Assembly: GCA_964645775.1 (NCBI GenBank)
Contig: CAZYBU010000026.1
Coordinates: 1-47,113, forward strand
Source of the DNA: CAZYBU01 sp964645775
GTDB taxonomy: Bacteria > Spirochaetota > UBA4802 > UBA5550
Reading direction: 5' to 3'
DNA: 47,113 bases
The position numbers were made by a program, and so were the translations under genes. The notes under the pieces are model-generated. The model did not search any database. It was not told the DNA's origin and was given only the letters and a program-made list of their open reading frames with translations. Shown piece after piece: positions 33,205-41,858 of this stretch; within the stretch, counting starts at the first letter, position 1; each line of letters starts with the position of its first letter.

Positions 33205-35496
33205 TTACCGGAGCGCCGGAACAGGCGGCCTCAGGGATTCCAGTCGTTCTGGTTCATACAGGGCCACAAGGGCCAGGTACAGAGTCACGCCGTTCCAGAG
33301 GTGCGGGATGCTGGTCCTGTTCTGTATGATATCTTTTCCATCAACGTTTTTCCATAGCCCCAGTTCTCCGTAACAATCGGTCCCTTCCACTGGGACCTCT
33401 CCGGTAAGGAGATCGAGTACCTTCTCTTTGAATTCACCGAAGCGCATTTCTCCTTCAGGGACCTTCCCCGGAAGGGTATCCCGGTCACGCCCCCGTGTGC
33501 TGAATGCGAACATGAAGAGCTGTTCGCCCAGGTAACCCACTCCTCCCTTTTTATGGATGACTTTGTTAACCATGTCCTCTATTAGAATATCCAGAAAGGG
33601 GCGGCAGTCATCGGATTCGTAGTTTTCAAAGAGGGGGGCGGGGAAGAGGCTCCACTGTATACCGCGCCATCCCGCATCGGACAGGGTCTTCGGGTCCCGT
33701 ATACGCTCAAGCATCCCTTTGCGAAGAATTGAGGCGGCCTCTCCCCAGGATGACTCTTTTTCCGAAGAGAATCCCCATTTCCGGGCCAGATCTGAACCGG
33801 CAGCCAGGGCCGTGAGAACGGCGCTTGCCCCATGGAGGGTGGCCGTGATCCATGGATTGTCGTCTTCGAATATTTTTTTGGTCCATCCCTTTTTTCTGTC
33901 GAGAAAGGGGAGGATCCCCTCCATCGCCCATGTTACGGTCTCCCTGAAGTCATCGCGGTATCGCGCTTTTTCATGGTCGGGTACGTACTGTTCATGTCGC
34001 CAGATGTCCCAGACCATCAGGGATGTCTCGTCAATCTCGATCGGTATGACATTGAAGAAGCCGGGAGTGCCGTCGGTGTTCATATTGGAGTGCCAGTGTC
34101 CCCGTGGATTGTAGAAAGGAGATCGAAAGTTAATAAGCCACGCGGGACTGAATGCGAGTCTCTTTTTTCTCTGGTTTCGTCTGTAGAATAACAGGTGGTC
34201 GTGGACTTTGTCGGAAAGTCCGGCCAGGTCCAGGGCCAGGTCGTAGAACGCGCCATCTCTCGGCCAGTCGCAGGCGTAAAAGGGTTGCCGGGTCAGTGAG
34301 GCTACGAAGGCGCCGGTCCGGGCGTCCCTTCCGGCCAGAAGGTTCTGCATGGATCGGAGACCGACCCTTTTATCACGCTCCTTTAATCCGGCGGGCATGT
34401 GAATAGATGTCCTTTCGCCGTCCCAGAGCCGGATGGAAGTCTCCCTGAGATTCGCGGCGCCGGCGTTACGGGAACGGTCGAGTATTCTTCCCGCTTCAAG
34501 GGCCGTGTCCGAGAGGGAGGTCAGGAGCGTTATCGTATCCCGGGGGGATATGTCAAATTGCAAAGCGGCGTCCACATGGCCGATATGGAACCTGTTCTCC
34601 TGGAGTTTTCCATCCTGGGTGTCCGCTCGTCCTCCCAAAGGCGCTCCATGAGATCGACCTGCACGGTCCGCTCCAACCTGGAACGATTTCAGCGGTTCTA
34701 CGGCTCCCATGGCAATAAATATTCCGCCACCGGGACAGAACCTGTCCAGCTCAACCGTGGAACGGATGGACCGGATGTTCCTTTTGATCACTACTCTATC
34801 TTTTCTTCTTTTCGGATAGAACCAGACCAGGACTTCCTCTTCGGGGCAGAAGACGCAGGCGAAGCCGGCCCGTTTGGAGTCGTTGTTCCCGAGACTTGCC
34901 GGGATGTTCATCCAGGGGGCGAAGGTTGCATGGTAAAAGAACGAATCCAGGGAGAGGGTGGAGGATGAGAACTGCTGAACCAAAAGGTCCCGGTCAGGCA
35001 TGATCCATTGTTCCGCTGTCAGTTGTATGCCCTCGGCGCCGGTATCCTGCTCCCCCTCCAGAGTCGTAGAAAGGATATGGGAACCTTCCGGGTCGTAGGA
35101 CCTTCCGCTTACCCAGAGAGGATCGTCCATCCATGCGGTTCCCCCCCTTTCGGTCATAAGCCCGGCCCTGGCGCCCAGGTGAGGGTATTTTTCGTAGGGC
35201 CGCCCGTATTTGTTCCAGTCCCCGCAGGGGGCATCGCTTCCGTATCGTACGTCCCGGACACGGAACATCCCATAGATTACACCGTAGGCCCGGGTCACAT
35301 AGCGGAGATGATCATAGTAGGATGGGGCAGGCCAGCGGAGGTAGACCAGTTCTCCCCAGGGACTTACCCCGGCTGAAAGCGATCCGTTCCCCATGGCCGT
35401 TACGGTGTTGCTTCCGCCTCCAACCGTTTCAGAGAGGAGGTCCGCTATGATAAGGGGATCCTGGATGTCGGCAAAGGAGTCCTTTTTACCATTCAT
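33205..35496 (-). CDS. Glycoside hydrolase, GH15-type (alpha/alpha)6 barrel
   Basis: A 763-residue protein with no evident signal peptide. An N-terminal beta domain (about 1-350) precedes an alpha/alpha barrel (about 370-750). The barrel signature FYACDWPRDGAFYDLALDLAG is typical of GH15 glucoamylase/glucodextranase-like enzymes; ETSLMVWDIWRHEQY and GVTLYLALVALYEP fit the same fold. Catalytic glutamates cannot be fixed by eye. It would hydrolyse alpha-linked glucosyl or related residues, in the cytoplasm if truly unsecreted. It heads the five-gene operon with phosphofructokinase, SIS, epimerase and sulfatase, 39 bases before the phosphofructokinase. Confidence 0.82.
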   Translation of the reverse strand: MNGKKDSFADIQDPLIIADLLSETVGGGSNTVTAMGNGSLSAGVSPWGELVYLRWPAPSYYDHLRYVTRAYGVIYGMFRVRDVRYGSDAPCGDWNKYGRPYEKYPHLGARAGLMTERGGTAWMDDPLWVSGRSYDPEGSHILSTTLEGEQDTGAEGIQLTAEQWIMPDRDLLVQQFSSSTLSLDSFFYHATFAPWMNIPASLGNNDSKRAGFACVFCPEEEVLVWFYPKRRKDRVVIKRNIRSIRSTVELDRFCPGGGIFIAMGAVEPLKSFQVGADRAGRSHGAPLGGRADTQDGKLQENRFHIGHVDAALQFDISPRDTITLLTSLSDTALEAGRILDRSRNAGAANLRETSIRLWDGERTSIHMPAGLKERDKRVGLRSMQNLLAGRDARTGAFVASLTRQPFYACDWPRDGAFYDLALDLAGLSDKVHDHLLFYRRNQRKKRLAFSPAWLINFRSPFYNPRGHWHSNMNTDGTPGFFNVIPIEIDETSLMVWDIWRHEQYVPDHEKARYRDDFRETVTWAMEGILPFLDRKKGWTKKIFEDDNPWITATLHGASAVLTALAAGSDLARKWGFSSEKESSWGEAASILRKGMLERIRDPKTLSDAGWRGIQWSLFPAPLFENYESDDCRPFLDILIEDMVNKVIHKKGGVGYLGEQLFMFAFSTRGRDRDTLPGKVPEGEMRFGEFKEKVLDLLTGEVPVEGTDCYGELGLWKNVDGKDIIQNRTSIPHLWNGVTLYLALVALYEPERLESLRPPVPALR

Positions 35497-35502
35497 GTTT
35501 CA

Positions 35503-35594
35503 TGTACCTGCCTGTGAAATATATATGATATTACATTATACCATGTCTGGCCAAAGTGTGTAAAGAAACAGATTGTCCATACCATACAGGTACA
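35503..35594. repeat. Inverted repeat TGTACCTG/CAGGTACA flanking the GH15 promoter
   Basis: Perfect 8-bp arms at 35503-35510 and 35587-35594, centres 84 bases apart. One lies between the transcription start and the GH15 ATG, the other upstream of the -35 box. A pair of operator half-sites for the adjacent AraC regulator is possible, with DNA looping, but short repeats also occur by chance. Confidence 0.4.
35535..35564 (-). promoter_or_regulatory. Promoter of the GH15-sulfatase operon
   Basis: Minus strand TTTACA (35564-35559), 18-base spacer, TATAAT (35540-35535). Predicted start near 35528 gives a leader of about 30 bases to the ATG at 35496. Confidence 0.65.
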
Positions 35595-35608
35595 GAAAAA
35601 AGAGAACC

Positions 35609-35743
35609 ATGAATGAGGTGCCCCGATCCATTGATCACCTGAACGTTATCATGAATAACGTCATATCCCTGTCCGGAAAACTCCTCGATTCCATGATGGT
35701 CATGGACCGGCAGTCCGGTTCCATGAGAAAGATGAGCGGCTGA
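35609..35743 (+). CDS. Possible 44-residue peptide, unknown
   Basis: An ATG at 35609 opens a frame of 44 codons ending at TGA 35741-35743. The peptide is methionine-rich and mildly amphipathic (DHLNVIMNNVISLSGKLL). The ribosome site is weak (AGAG). It lies between the divergent promoters. I do not recognise it; it could be a chance frame. Confidence 0.3.
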   Translation: MNEVPRSIDHLNVIMNNVISLSGKLLDSMMVMDRQSGSMRKMSG

Positions 35744-35770
35744 CTGGCCTGGGACAGGATATAAAATCCT

Positions 35771-35798
35771 TTGACATTTAATGATGATGCAGGATACT
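35771..35798 (+). promoter_or_regulatory. Promoter of the AraC-type regulator gene
   Basis: TTGACA (35771-35776), 16-base spacer, GATACT (35793-35798, four of six). Predicted start near 35805, which is downstream of the TTG at 35800 and argues for the ATG at 35839 as the real start. Confidence 0.55.
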
Positions 35799-35838
35799 TT
35801 TGGCATCAAGGGATGAACAGGAGTATCCTGAACCGGCC

Positions 35839-37716
35839 ATGTTCGAACATATTCTCTTTACCCAGTACTCATTCGGAAGATTCATGCCGGCTCTCCTTTC
35901 GCTGGTCATTACTCTCTTTCTATTTATAAGGAAGAGACAGTCCCTGGAGAAAGCGGCAATCTGGCTCACCCTCTATTTTCTGTTTGTCTTTATCTTTCAT
36001 GCCGGCTATTTTCTTGCTTTTTCCGTTTATCATGAGTCTGGGGCCATGTTCTGGCTGTTGCCTGCTGCGGCCCCTGTCGGCATCGCCTTTCTCATCCAGT
36101 TCGCATATCGTTTTCCCGAACAATATCGCCCCGGAGAGGCCCGGATCGCAGGTATAATAACCGTGTCTGCCGGATTACTGGCTTTCCTCGATTATCTTCT
36201 TCGTTCCCTGAGCGCTCCGGTCAGGGTGAATATGACCAATTACGGGAGTGTGTATAACTCCCAGATTATCCCCATACTTTGCCTCCTCTTCTTTCTCTGG
36301 GCCATTTTCGTACTTGTGAGGCAGACAATCAGGCTGTCCGGGGAAAGGGAGTCCGGTTCACTCCTTTTCAGCTTTCTTTTCCCGAAGAAAACGACGGCGA
36401 AAGCCGCCCGTAACCTGGCCCTCATCGTGGTCCTGGAGATCGTGAACGTAGTATTTGTCGTGATGTTCATGTCCTTTCAGGCGTTCTCCATCGGGACCAT
36501 CAACGCTGTCATGAACACCCTCACACTCGTAATTTATGTTCTCTATGTTATCGTCTACATTAACAGCTCAGGCGAGCCCCTTCTGCTGACGACCCGGCTG
36601 GCGGGGATATCCCTGGTCACCGTGCTTATTGTTCTGGAAATAGCCGGCCAGTACGCCCTCATTGTCAGGGACAACTCCTATGATGAAAAGAACCGTCTTG
36701 TCATCCGCTTCCTCGCCGACAAAAAGGAGAGGGGTAAATGGAGCGAAATCCCGGAGAGTGTGGCCTACATCGTCAGGCTGGAGAACGGCCAGGCTGTGTA
36801 TGAGTACAATAAAACCGAAATGGCCGGTTATGAGCCGGACCGACTGTTGCGATACCGTGTGACGGGAATGACCTCAAAAGATACCATGAATAGGGATGAT
36901 ATCTATTCAGACGGCAGGTGGTACCTTCGTGCCCGGGAGGATCATTTCTTTCATTATAATGCCATCCTGAATAATGCAAGATACGGCATCGGTTTCTCAT
37001 TTGATGAATACCGGCACTACATACACCAACCGGCAAGAGACCTCATCCTCATGACCGCTCTCTTTGCTCTTCTCAGCCTTCTTCTGTCTCCACGGGCACT
37101 TGCCGGAGGACTTATCAATCCACTCCAGAGACTGCTGGGAGAACTGAGGCAATCGACTAGCCTCACTCCCGAAGTGGAAGACGAAATACTGCACCTGACC
37201 CGGGCAATGGGGGTCACCCTCATGAAGAACCGGCAGATGAGCGAAGAGCTGAACGAGCTGAAACAGAGACTGATCGAAGAAAACCGCCAGAGAAAGAGCA
37301 TGGAACAGTTGTCGCCATCATCCGAGGAAAAGATCCTGAAGGTCATCGATTATATAAAGAACAACTACCACTATGAGATATCACGTGAAGGTCTGGCTTC
37401 GTACTGTGATATGAGTCTCTCGGCCCTCTCCCGCGGATTCAAACAGTACACCGGCATGAAGCTGGGCGACCTCATTAACCGGCTGCGGGTTCGGGACGCC
37501 ATGCTGCAGCTTGAGAACACGGAGAAGACCGTGCTGGAGATAGCGCTCTCCGTAGGATTCGAGAGCCTTCGGACCTTTAACCGTGTCTTTCTCAGGGTAA
37601 ACGGCCTGACTCCAACGGAGTACCGGGAGAGGATTCCCGCGGAGAGGAAGGATGGGAGGCAGCTGCTGGTTTTGGAGACTTCCGTCCGGACAAAAGGGGG
37701 AGAGGGTTCCCGTTGA
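35839..37716 (+). CDS. Membrane-anchored AraC-family transcriptional regulator
   Basis: A 625-residue protein. The N-terminal half has about seven or eight membrane helices (up to about 275), then an extracytoplasmic sensor-like domain of about 120 residues (about 280-395), one more helix (397-415), a coiled coil (about 430-490, ending near KSMEQLSPSSEEK) and a C-terminal AraC DNA-binding domain (about 505-600). The last contains the two HTH units, with EISREGLASYCDMSLSALSRGFKQYTG and VLEIALSVGFESLRTFNRVFLRVNGLTPTEYR. It would bind DNA from the membrane in response to an outside signal. It is divergent from the GH15-sulfatase operon, its probable target. A TTG at 35800 with AGGA upstream is an alternative start. 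Confidence 0.88.
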   Translation: MFEHILFTQYSFGRFMPALLSLVITLFLFIRKRQSLEKAAIWLTLYFLFVFIFHAGYFLAFSVYHESGAMFWLLPAAAPVGIAFLIQFAYRFPEQYRPGEARIAGIITVSAGLLAFLDYLLRSLSAPVRVNMTNYGSVYNSQIIPILCLLFFLWAIFVLVRQTIRLSGERESGSLLFSFLFPKKTTAKAARNLALIVVLEIVNVVFVVMFMSFQAFSIGTINAVMNTLTLVIYVLYVIVYINSSGEPLLLTTRLAGISLVTVLIVLEIAGQYALIVRDNSYDEKNRLVIRFLADKKERGKWSEIPESVAYIVRLENGQAVYEYNKTEMAGYEPDRLLRYRVTGMTSKDTMNRDDIYSDGRWYLRAREDHFFHYNAILNNARYGIGFSFDEYRHYIHQPARDLILMTALFALLSLLLSPRALAGGLINPLQRLLGELRQSTSLTPEVEDEILHLTRAMGVTLMKNRQMSEELNELKQRLIEENRQRKSMEQLSPSSEEKILKVIDYIKNNYHYEISREGLASYCDMSLSALSRGFKQYTGMKLGDLINRLRVRDAMLQLENTEKTVLEIALSVGFESLRTFNRVFLRVNGLTPTEYRERIPAERKDGRQLLVLETSVRTKGGEGSR

Positions 37717-37741
37717 AGAGGAAATCTGTGAGGGTCGCGAA

Positions 37742-38410
37742 ATGGAAGAATATCTAAAAAGCACGTATTATATGGATCATAAGAACACGGTTATTAACGA
37801 GGCAAGGGATGCCATACTCTCCGGGGAGGATAAACATCAAGCTGCGCGGAAGCTCTTCTATTTTGTGCGGGACCGTATTGAATACAGAATCCGTTTCCAC
37901 GGAAAACGTTTCGATCTTATACAGACTCTTCCTTATTTTTTTCGCGCCGGAAATATTCTTAGTAGAGAATACGGTTACTGCATTCATAAGGCGATTCTTC
38001 TCGCCGCACTGGGAAGGAGCGCCAGTATCCCCTCGAGACTGCACTTCGTCAATATCATCAATCACAAAACCGGCAGGGATTTACGAGAGGTCATGGGAGG
38101 AGAGGTTTTTCTCTGGCACGGGTACGTCGAGTTTTTTCTGGATGGAAACTGGGTAAAGGCGAACCCGGCCTTTGACAATAAACTCTGCGAGAGAGCCGGT
38201 TACCCGCCCGTGGAGTTCGATGGGTACAGCCACGCCATGTTTCCGAAGTATGACAGCCGGGGAGAACCATTCGTTGAATATGCGCAGGACCATGGCTGTT
38301 TTAGTGACGTCCCCTGGGTAAGAATCATACTCGCATGGATAACCGGGTACAGCCGGGCCTATATCAGGTCCCTTTTATCGGGATTATTCAGAGACAGAAG
38401 ACGACATTGA
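37742..38410 (+). CDS. Transglutaminase-like cysteine-protease-fold protein
   Basis: A 222-residue cytoplasmic protein with a transglutaminase-like core. The putative catalytic residues are Cys80 in REYGYCIHKAILLAALGR and His126 in LWHGYVEFFLDGNWVKANPAFD; the third residue is Asn141 or Asp145. Such proteins may be peptidases or amidases acting on unknown substrates. The C-terminus is basic (RRRH). ATG 37742 is preferred, with GAGGG about 8 bases upstream; upstream in-frame starts would overlap the AraC gene. It lies 25 bases after the AraC gene and is probably co-transcribed, suggesting a link to the sensed process. Confidence 0.8.
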   Translation: MEEYLKSTYYMDHKNTVINEARDAILSGEDKHQAARKLFYFVRDRIEYRIRFHGKRFDLIQTLPYFFRAGNILSREYGYCIHKAILLAALGRSASIPSRLHFVNIINHKTGRDLREVMGGEVFLWHGYVEFFLDGNWVKANPAFDNKLCERAGYPPVEFDGYSHAMFPKYDSRGEPFVEYAQDHGCFSDVPWVRIILAWITGYSRAYIRSLLSGLFRDRRRH

Positions 38411-38449
38411 GATATCACAGGAAGGGCGTGCCGGCATACATAAAATGCG

Positions 38450-38468
38450 GCCGGTTCCGAGAACCGGC
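38450..38468. terminator. Short GC-rich hairpin between convergent genes
   Basis: GCCGGTTC (38450-38457) and GAACCGGC (38461-38468) are exact complements around a CGA loop, in the gap between the convergent transglutaminase-like and IolD-like genes. No T-run; a bidirectional terminator is the simplest reading. Confidence 0.5.
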
Positions 38469-38499
38469 TGAATGACAGGGTAACGAAAAACTGTTTTGC

Positions 38500-40365
38500 C
38501 TATAAACCGATCCTGTGATGTTCCTCCTGGACACGTTCGCACCAGTTTCCCACGTTCCAGTCACCGTAAACGCCCAGGCTTCCCATGGGGTCCCGGCCGC
38601 TGTAGACCGGCAGATGGATAAGGGAAAGCCCCTTATGCGCGAAGGCCTCCTCCAGGGCATTTTTCAACTCATCCGGGGTGACGCCTCCCCACAGTCCCTT
38701 TACGCCCCTGACCGAATTGGCCATGTTCACGTAATCGACTTCCACGGAATCACTCGTAGCGAATTCCTTTCCATACTGGTCGTACTGAAGGCCGGTGATG
38801 GCGGCCATGCGGCGATTATCCAGAAGGAAAACGCATCCCCGGGCGCCGTGCTCAGCAGCGTCGATTATTATCTGCGGATTCATGGTGAAACTTCCGTCTC
38901 CGGTGAAGGCGACGGCGTAGTCATCGTTCAGGGCCGTGTAGAAGAGGGCGGATACAGCGAACCCCATATAGGATGATCCCGTGTCCGTGAAACTCTGGCC
39001 CTCCTTCTCGTCTTCCACGACCTGGAAACCGTTGGCCTGGACGTCGCCCGCGTCGAAGAGCTTGACAGCGCCCCTTTCGTCCGCGAAGTCACAGGCGATT
39101 TTGATGGCCGCAGGCTGGGTGAGAACCTCCCGGCCCCAGACCTCGTCATGAAGGCGTGGATTGTCATAGCGTTTTTTCCGAAAATCGTACCATTCCTCGC
39201 GCTTGCCGGTAATCTCTTTATACCAGGGGGAATCTCCCTTTGACGGTTTGAGCCCTTGCTCCTTCAGGTGTTCGATCCATCTTCTGAGGTTGACCTTCGC
39301 GTCTCCCACTACCGGTACGGTCCGGTTATAATGGGCCGCGTGGAGGGGGTTGCTGTTGAAATTTATGATGTTCCGGGCCTTCTTCCAGGCCGTGCCGGAG
39401 GAGTCCCACTGGCAGACGGCCCGGGCGCCGATGACGATGACGGAGTCCGCCTCATTCATGGCGAAATTCCCGGAGAGCGACCCCTTGGAGCCACCAACGC
39501 TCATGTTCCTGGGGTTCCCTGCCGGAACGATACCGGTGGCATTGGGGCCTGAAACGATGGCGGCGTCGACTAGTTCAGCAAGTTCCTCGACCTCCGGGCC
39601 GCAGCCTCTGGCCCCCTGTCCCAGCTTGATTGTTATCCTGCCCCCTTCGCGGATGCGTTCCGTGGCGTCGGAGAACACGGTTTCATCGGCCGTGACAAGA
39701 GACTCGGGCCGGGCGGCGGGAGGCAGTTCCAGGAGATTAAAATTTTTCATGACAACAGGTTGGATATTCATGGGGGCCATGAGGAAGAACGGAGAGTTGA
39801 AGGTTCTTCCGCCCGTGGCAACGGCGCCGTTACGGAGAGCCGTTACAATGGACCAGGGCTCGTAGAGTGAGTAGGCCTCCCCCATGAGGGAGGTCATCTT
39901 CAGAAAGAGTCCCTGCTCGTCCCTGGGGATCTGCTGCATGTTAAAACCCTCGCCGTGGGTCGTCTCATCGCCGTATATATGGTAGACGCCGGCGCCGTTG
40001 GAGGCGGAGCAGAGGCTGCCGGCGAAGGCGTGCATTGCCCCGGGTCCGATAGACGTGATTACGGCCGTGGTCTCACCCGTGAGAATCTTGATTGCCGTGG
40101 CCGCGTGGGCCGCCGCGGTTTCATGCCGCATGTTCCAGGTCTTAACCAATCCCTCCTCCTGGTAGACGCGAAGTGTTTCAGCGATAGTAGTGGAACCGTG
40201 GCCGAAGACTCCCAGGTATTGGGTGACGCCCTGGTTGTAAAGGCCGAGGACAAGTGCCTCAGAGACAGAGAGGTCTTCGAACTGGTTTATATCACCGGAG
40301 GCCACGGCCGCCGCTATGGTTCCATGCTTTGACAGGGCCCTGGCCCGCTTATCCGTTGATGTCAT
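38500..40365 (-). CDS. IolD-like thiamine-diphosphate enzyme
   Basis: A 621-residue ThDP-dependent enzyme of the acetolactate synthase/IolD superfamily. The catalytic glutamate is Glu82 in MRHETAAAHAA. The central domain contains GATGIVPAGN-like SGPNATGIVPAGN and SGNFAMNEAD. The ThDP-magnesium motif is GDG (489-491) to Asn517 in FLLDNRR. Length matches IolD, the 3D-trihydroxycyclohexane-1,2-dione hydrolase of inositol catabolism, and the FGHGSTTIAETL segment resembles IolD FGHGN. Since no other inositol genes (iolB, iolC, iolE, iolG) are here, substrate may be another cyclic or alpha-diketone compound. It is the last gene of the IclR-controlled operon. Confidence 0.8.
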   Translation of the reverse strand: MTSTDKRARALSKHGTIAAAVASGDINQFEDLSVSEALVLGLYNQGVTQYLGVFGHGSTTIAETLRVYQEEGLVKTWNMRHETAAAHAATAIKILTGETTAVITSIGPGAMHAFAGSLCSASNGAGVYHIYGDETTHGEGFNMQQIPRDEQGLFLKMTSLMGEAYSLYEPWSIVTALRNGAVATGGRTFNSPFFLMAPMNIQPVVMKNFNLLELPPAARPESLVTADETVFSDATERIREGGRITIKLGQGARGCGPEVEELAELVDAAIVSGPNATGIVPAGNPRNMSVGGSKGSLSGNFAMNEADSVIVIGARAVCQWDSSGTAWKKARNIINFNSNPLHAAHYNRTVPVVGDAKVNLRRWIEHLKEQGLKPSKGDSPWYKEITGKREEWYDFRKKRYDNPRLHDEVWGREVLTQPAAIKIACDFADERGAVKLFDAGDVQANGFQVVEDEKEGQSFTDTGSSYMGFAVSALFYTALNDDYAVAFTGDGSFTMNPQIIIDAAEHGARGCVFLLDNRRMAAITGLQYDQYGKEFATSDSVEVDYVNMANSVRGVKGLWGGVTPDELKNALEEAFAHKGLSLIHLPVYSGRDPMGSLGVYGDWNVGNWCERVQEEHHRIGL

Positions 40366-40377
40366 GTCATACCTCCT

Positions 40378-41004
40378 TTACATTCTCGCCGTGATGGCGG
40401 ATTTCAGATTCTTATCCTGCAGGTTGTCAATCTCCATTATCTCTTCAATGCCGGGAAAGGTAAGGGCAGGATGGACAACGTTCTCCGGAAGGTTTTCTAT
40501 TATGCCGGCAAGGTCACGATGAGATACGGCAGAGATCTCTTTTAACAGTTCCCGGGAGACTCTCTGGGGTTCCTTCCGGTGTTCCGGGTACCCTCCCCCT
40601 GATTCCACGCTGAAGATACGGTCAAATATGAATGAAAGATTAATGTCTGCCGCCCATCCATACCCCTGGTTCAGGGCCAGAGAGATACAGTTGCCGCCAT
40701 TGATCAGGGTAAAGAGCCATGCGTCGAGTGACGTGAGGATGTGTCCGCAGAAGACGGACGGGTACTGCATGGCCGACGTAAGGAATCCCTGACCTGTGCC
40801 GCATCCTCCCACCACGAAGTCGACCCGGCCGGTACCGAGGAGAAGGCCGGCCAGGAATCCAGTATGTATGTAGGAGAGTTCCGGCTCCTCTCCTCCCTTC
40901 TTCATACCGGCGTTTATGATTTCGTGGCCCCGTCCCTCCAGGGCTTTAAGGATATCCGGGTTTCTGTCCCCGGCGCTGGTTTCGCTGATTACGGCTATTC
41001 TCAT
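40378..41004 (-). CDS. RpiB/LacA/LacB-family sugar-phosphate isomerase-like protein
   Basis: A 208-residue cytoplasmic protein. The RpiB-type active-site motif is GGCGTGQGF with Cys68, the residue used as general base in RpiB. The N-terminal strand MRIAVISET and the IINAGMKKGG region also fit. It is longer than RpiB (about 150), with an extra C-terminal tail of about 55 residues. Relatives isomerise ribose, allose or galactose phosphates, and some are found beside catabolic dehydrogenases acting on free keto-sugars such as tetronates. It is 15 bases downstream of the BKACE gene, 12 bases before the IolD-like gene. Confidence 0.85.
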   Translation of the reverse strand: MRIAVISETSAGDRNPDILKALEGRGHEIINAGMKKGGEEPELSYIHTGFLAGLLLGTGRVDFVVGGCGTGQGFLTSAMQYPSVFCGHILTSLDAWLFTLINGGNCISLALNQGYGWAADINLSFIFDRIFSVESGGGYPEHRKEPQRVSRELLKEISAVSHRDLAGIIENLPENVVHPALTFPGIEEIMEIDNLQDKNLKSAITARM

Positions 41005-41019
41005 GTCGGTTCTCCTTTG

Positions 41020-41856
41020 CTATTTTACGGGATGTATGTTAAGAATTTTGCGGGCCTCGTCAGGAGAGGCCACCTCCCGGCCAAGTTCCCGGGCCAGGCG
41101 GACGACCCGTTCCACGAAGGGGGCGTTGCCCGTGGCCAGTTCTCCCTTACGGTAGAAGACGTTGTCCTCCAGGCCGATACGGGTATGGCCACCGGTGAGG
41201 ATGGCCATGGTGTTCATGGCAAGCTGGTACTTTCCGATACCGGTTACGTTAAAGAGGCTCCCTTCCGGAAGATGCCGGATCATGGTCACCAGGTTCTCGG
41301 GCGTGCCGGGATACCCTCCCATGCCGCCCACGCCCATGACCATATTCACGTAGTAAGGCTTCTCCACCAGGTTTTTCTTTATGAGGTTCCCCACCTCGCC
41401 GAACATGGAGGGATTGTAAACCTCCATCTCGGGCCGTATCTTTCGTTTGAGCATCTCTTCGGCGAAGGTTTCGATCTCGGAGCGCTTGTTGGCGAAGGGG
41501 ATCTCCCGGTCCTGGTAGAAGAAGATAATGGAGCCCATATTAAGAGAGGCCGATTCCGGCTTCGCGTCCAGGCTGGTGATCCGTTTCTCGATCGGTATAC
41601 CGGGACCTCCCGTTGTGTTCTGTACAACCAGGGAAGAGCGGGCCCGGACTCCCTCGTTAATCTCGGAGAAGATCTCAGGACTGCCTACTCCCTTTCCCTC
41701 TTCGTCCCGGGCGTGAATGTGAACAAGGGCGGCGCCCGCGTTATGGCAGTCCACCGCCTCCTGGATGATTTCCTCCGGCTGTTCCGGAAGGGACGGGTTG
41801 GCCTCCTTGCCGTGTATGCCACCGGTGAGGGCGGCCGTTATGATCAGTTTATCCAT
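41020..41856 (-). CDS. Beta-keto acid cleavage enzyme (BKACE, DUF849)
   Basis: A 278-residue TIM-barrel, zinc-dependent enzyme. Zinc ligands are His46 and His48 in LVHIHARD and Glu230 in RIGLEDN, the same numbers as in the 3-keto-5-aminohexanoate cleavage enzyme Kce. ITAALTGG at the N-terminus and VMGVGGMGG are family marks. BKACEs join a beta-keto acid to acetyl-CoA, giving acetoacetate and a new acyl-CoA. Substrate side-chain specificity is unknown; Kce itself acts in lysine fermentation, which is not represented here. It lies two bases after the acyl-CoA synthetase gene, a direct hint that the acyl-CoA product is used by it. Confidence 0.93.
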   Translation of the reverse strand: MDKLIITAALTGGIHGKEANPSLPEQPEEIIQEAVDCHNAGAALVHIHARDEEGKGVGSPEIFSEINEGVRARSSLVVQNTTGGPGIPIEKRITSLDAKPESASLNMGSIIFFYQDREIPFANKRSEIETFAEEMLKRKIRPEMEVYNPSMFGEVGNLIKKNLVEKPYYVNMVMGVGGMGGYPGTPENLVTMIRHLPEGSLFNVTGIGKYQLAMNTMAILTGGHTRIGLEDNVFYRKGELATGNAPFVERVVRLARELGREVASPDEARKILNIHPVK

Positions 41857-41858
41857 GT

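Larger units (their letters stand above)
35497..35838. other. Intergenic control region between the GH15 operon and the AraC gene
   Basis: This 342-base divergent region contains the minus-strand promoter (35535-35564), the plus-strand promoter (35771-35798), an 8-bp inverted repeat TGTACCTG/CAGGTACA at 35503-35510 and 35587-35594 flanking the first promoter, and a possible 44-codon frame at 35609-35743. It is AT-rich near 35515-35545. Confidence 0.6.
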
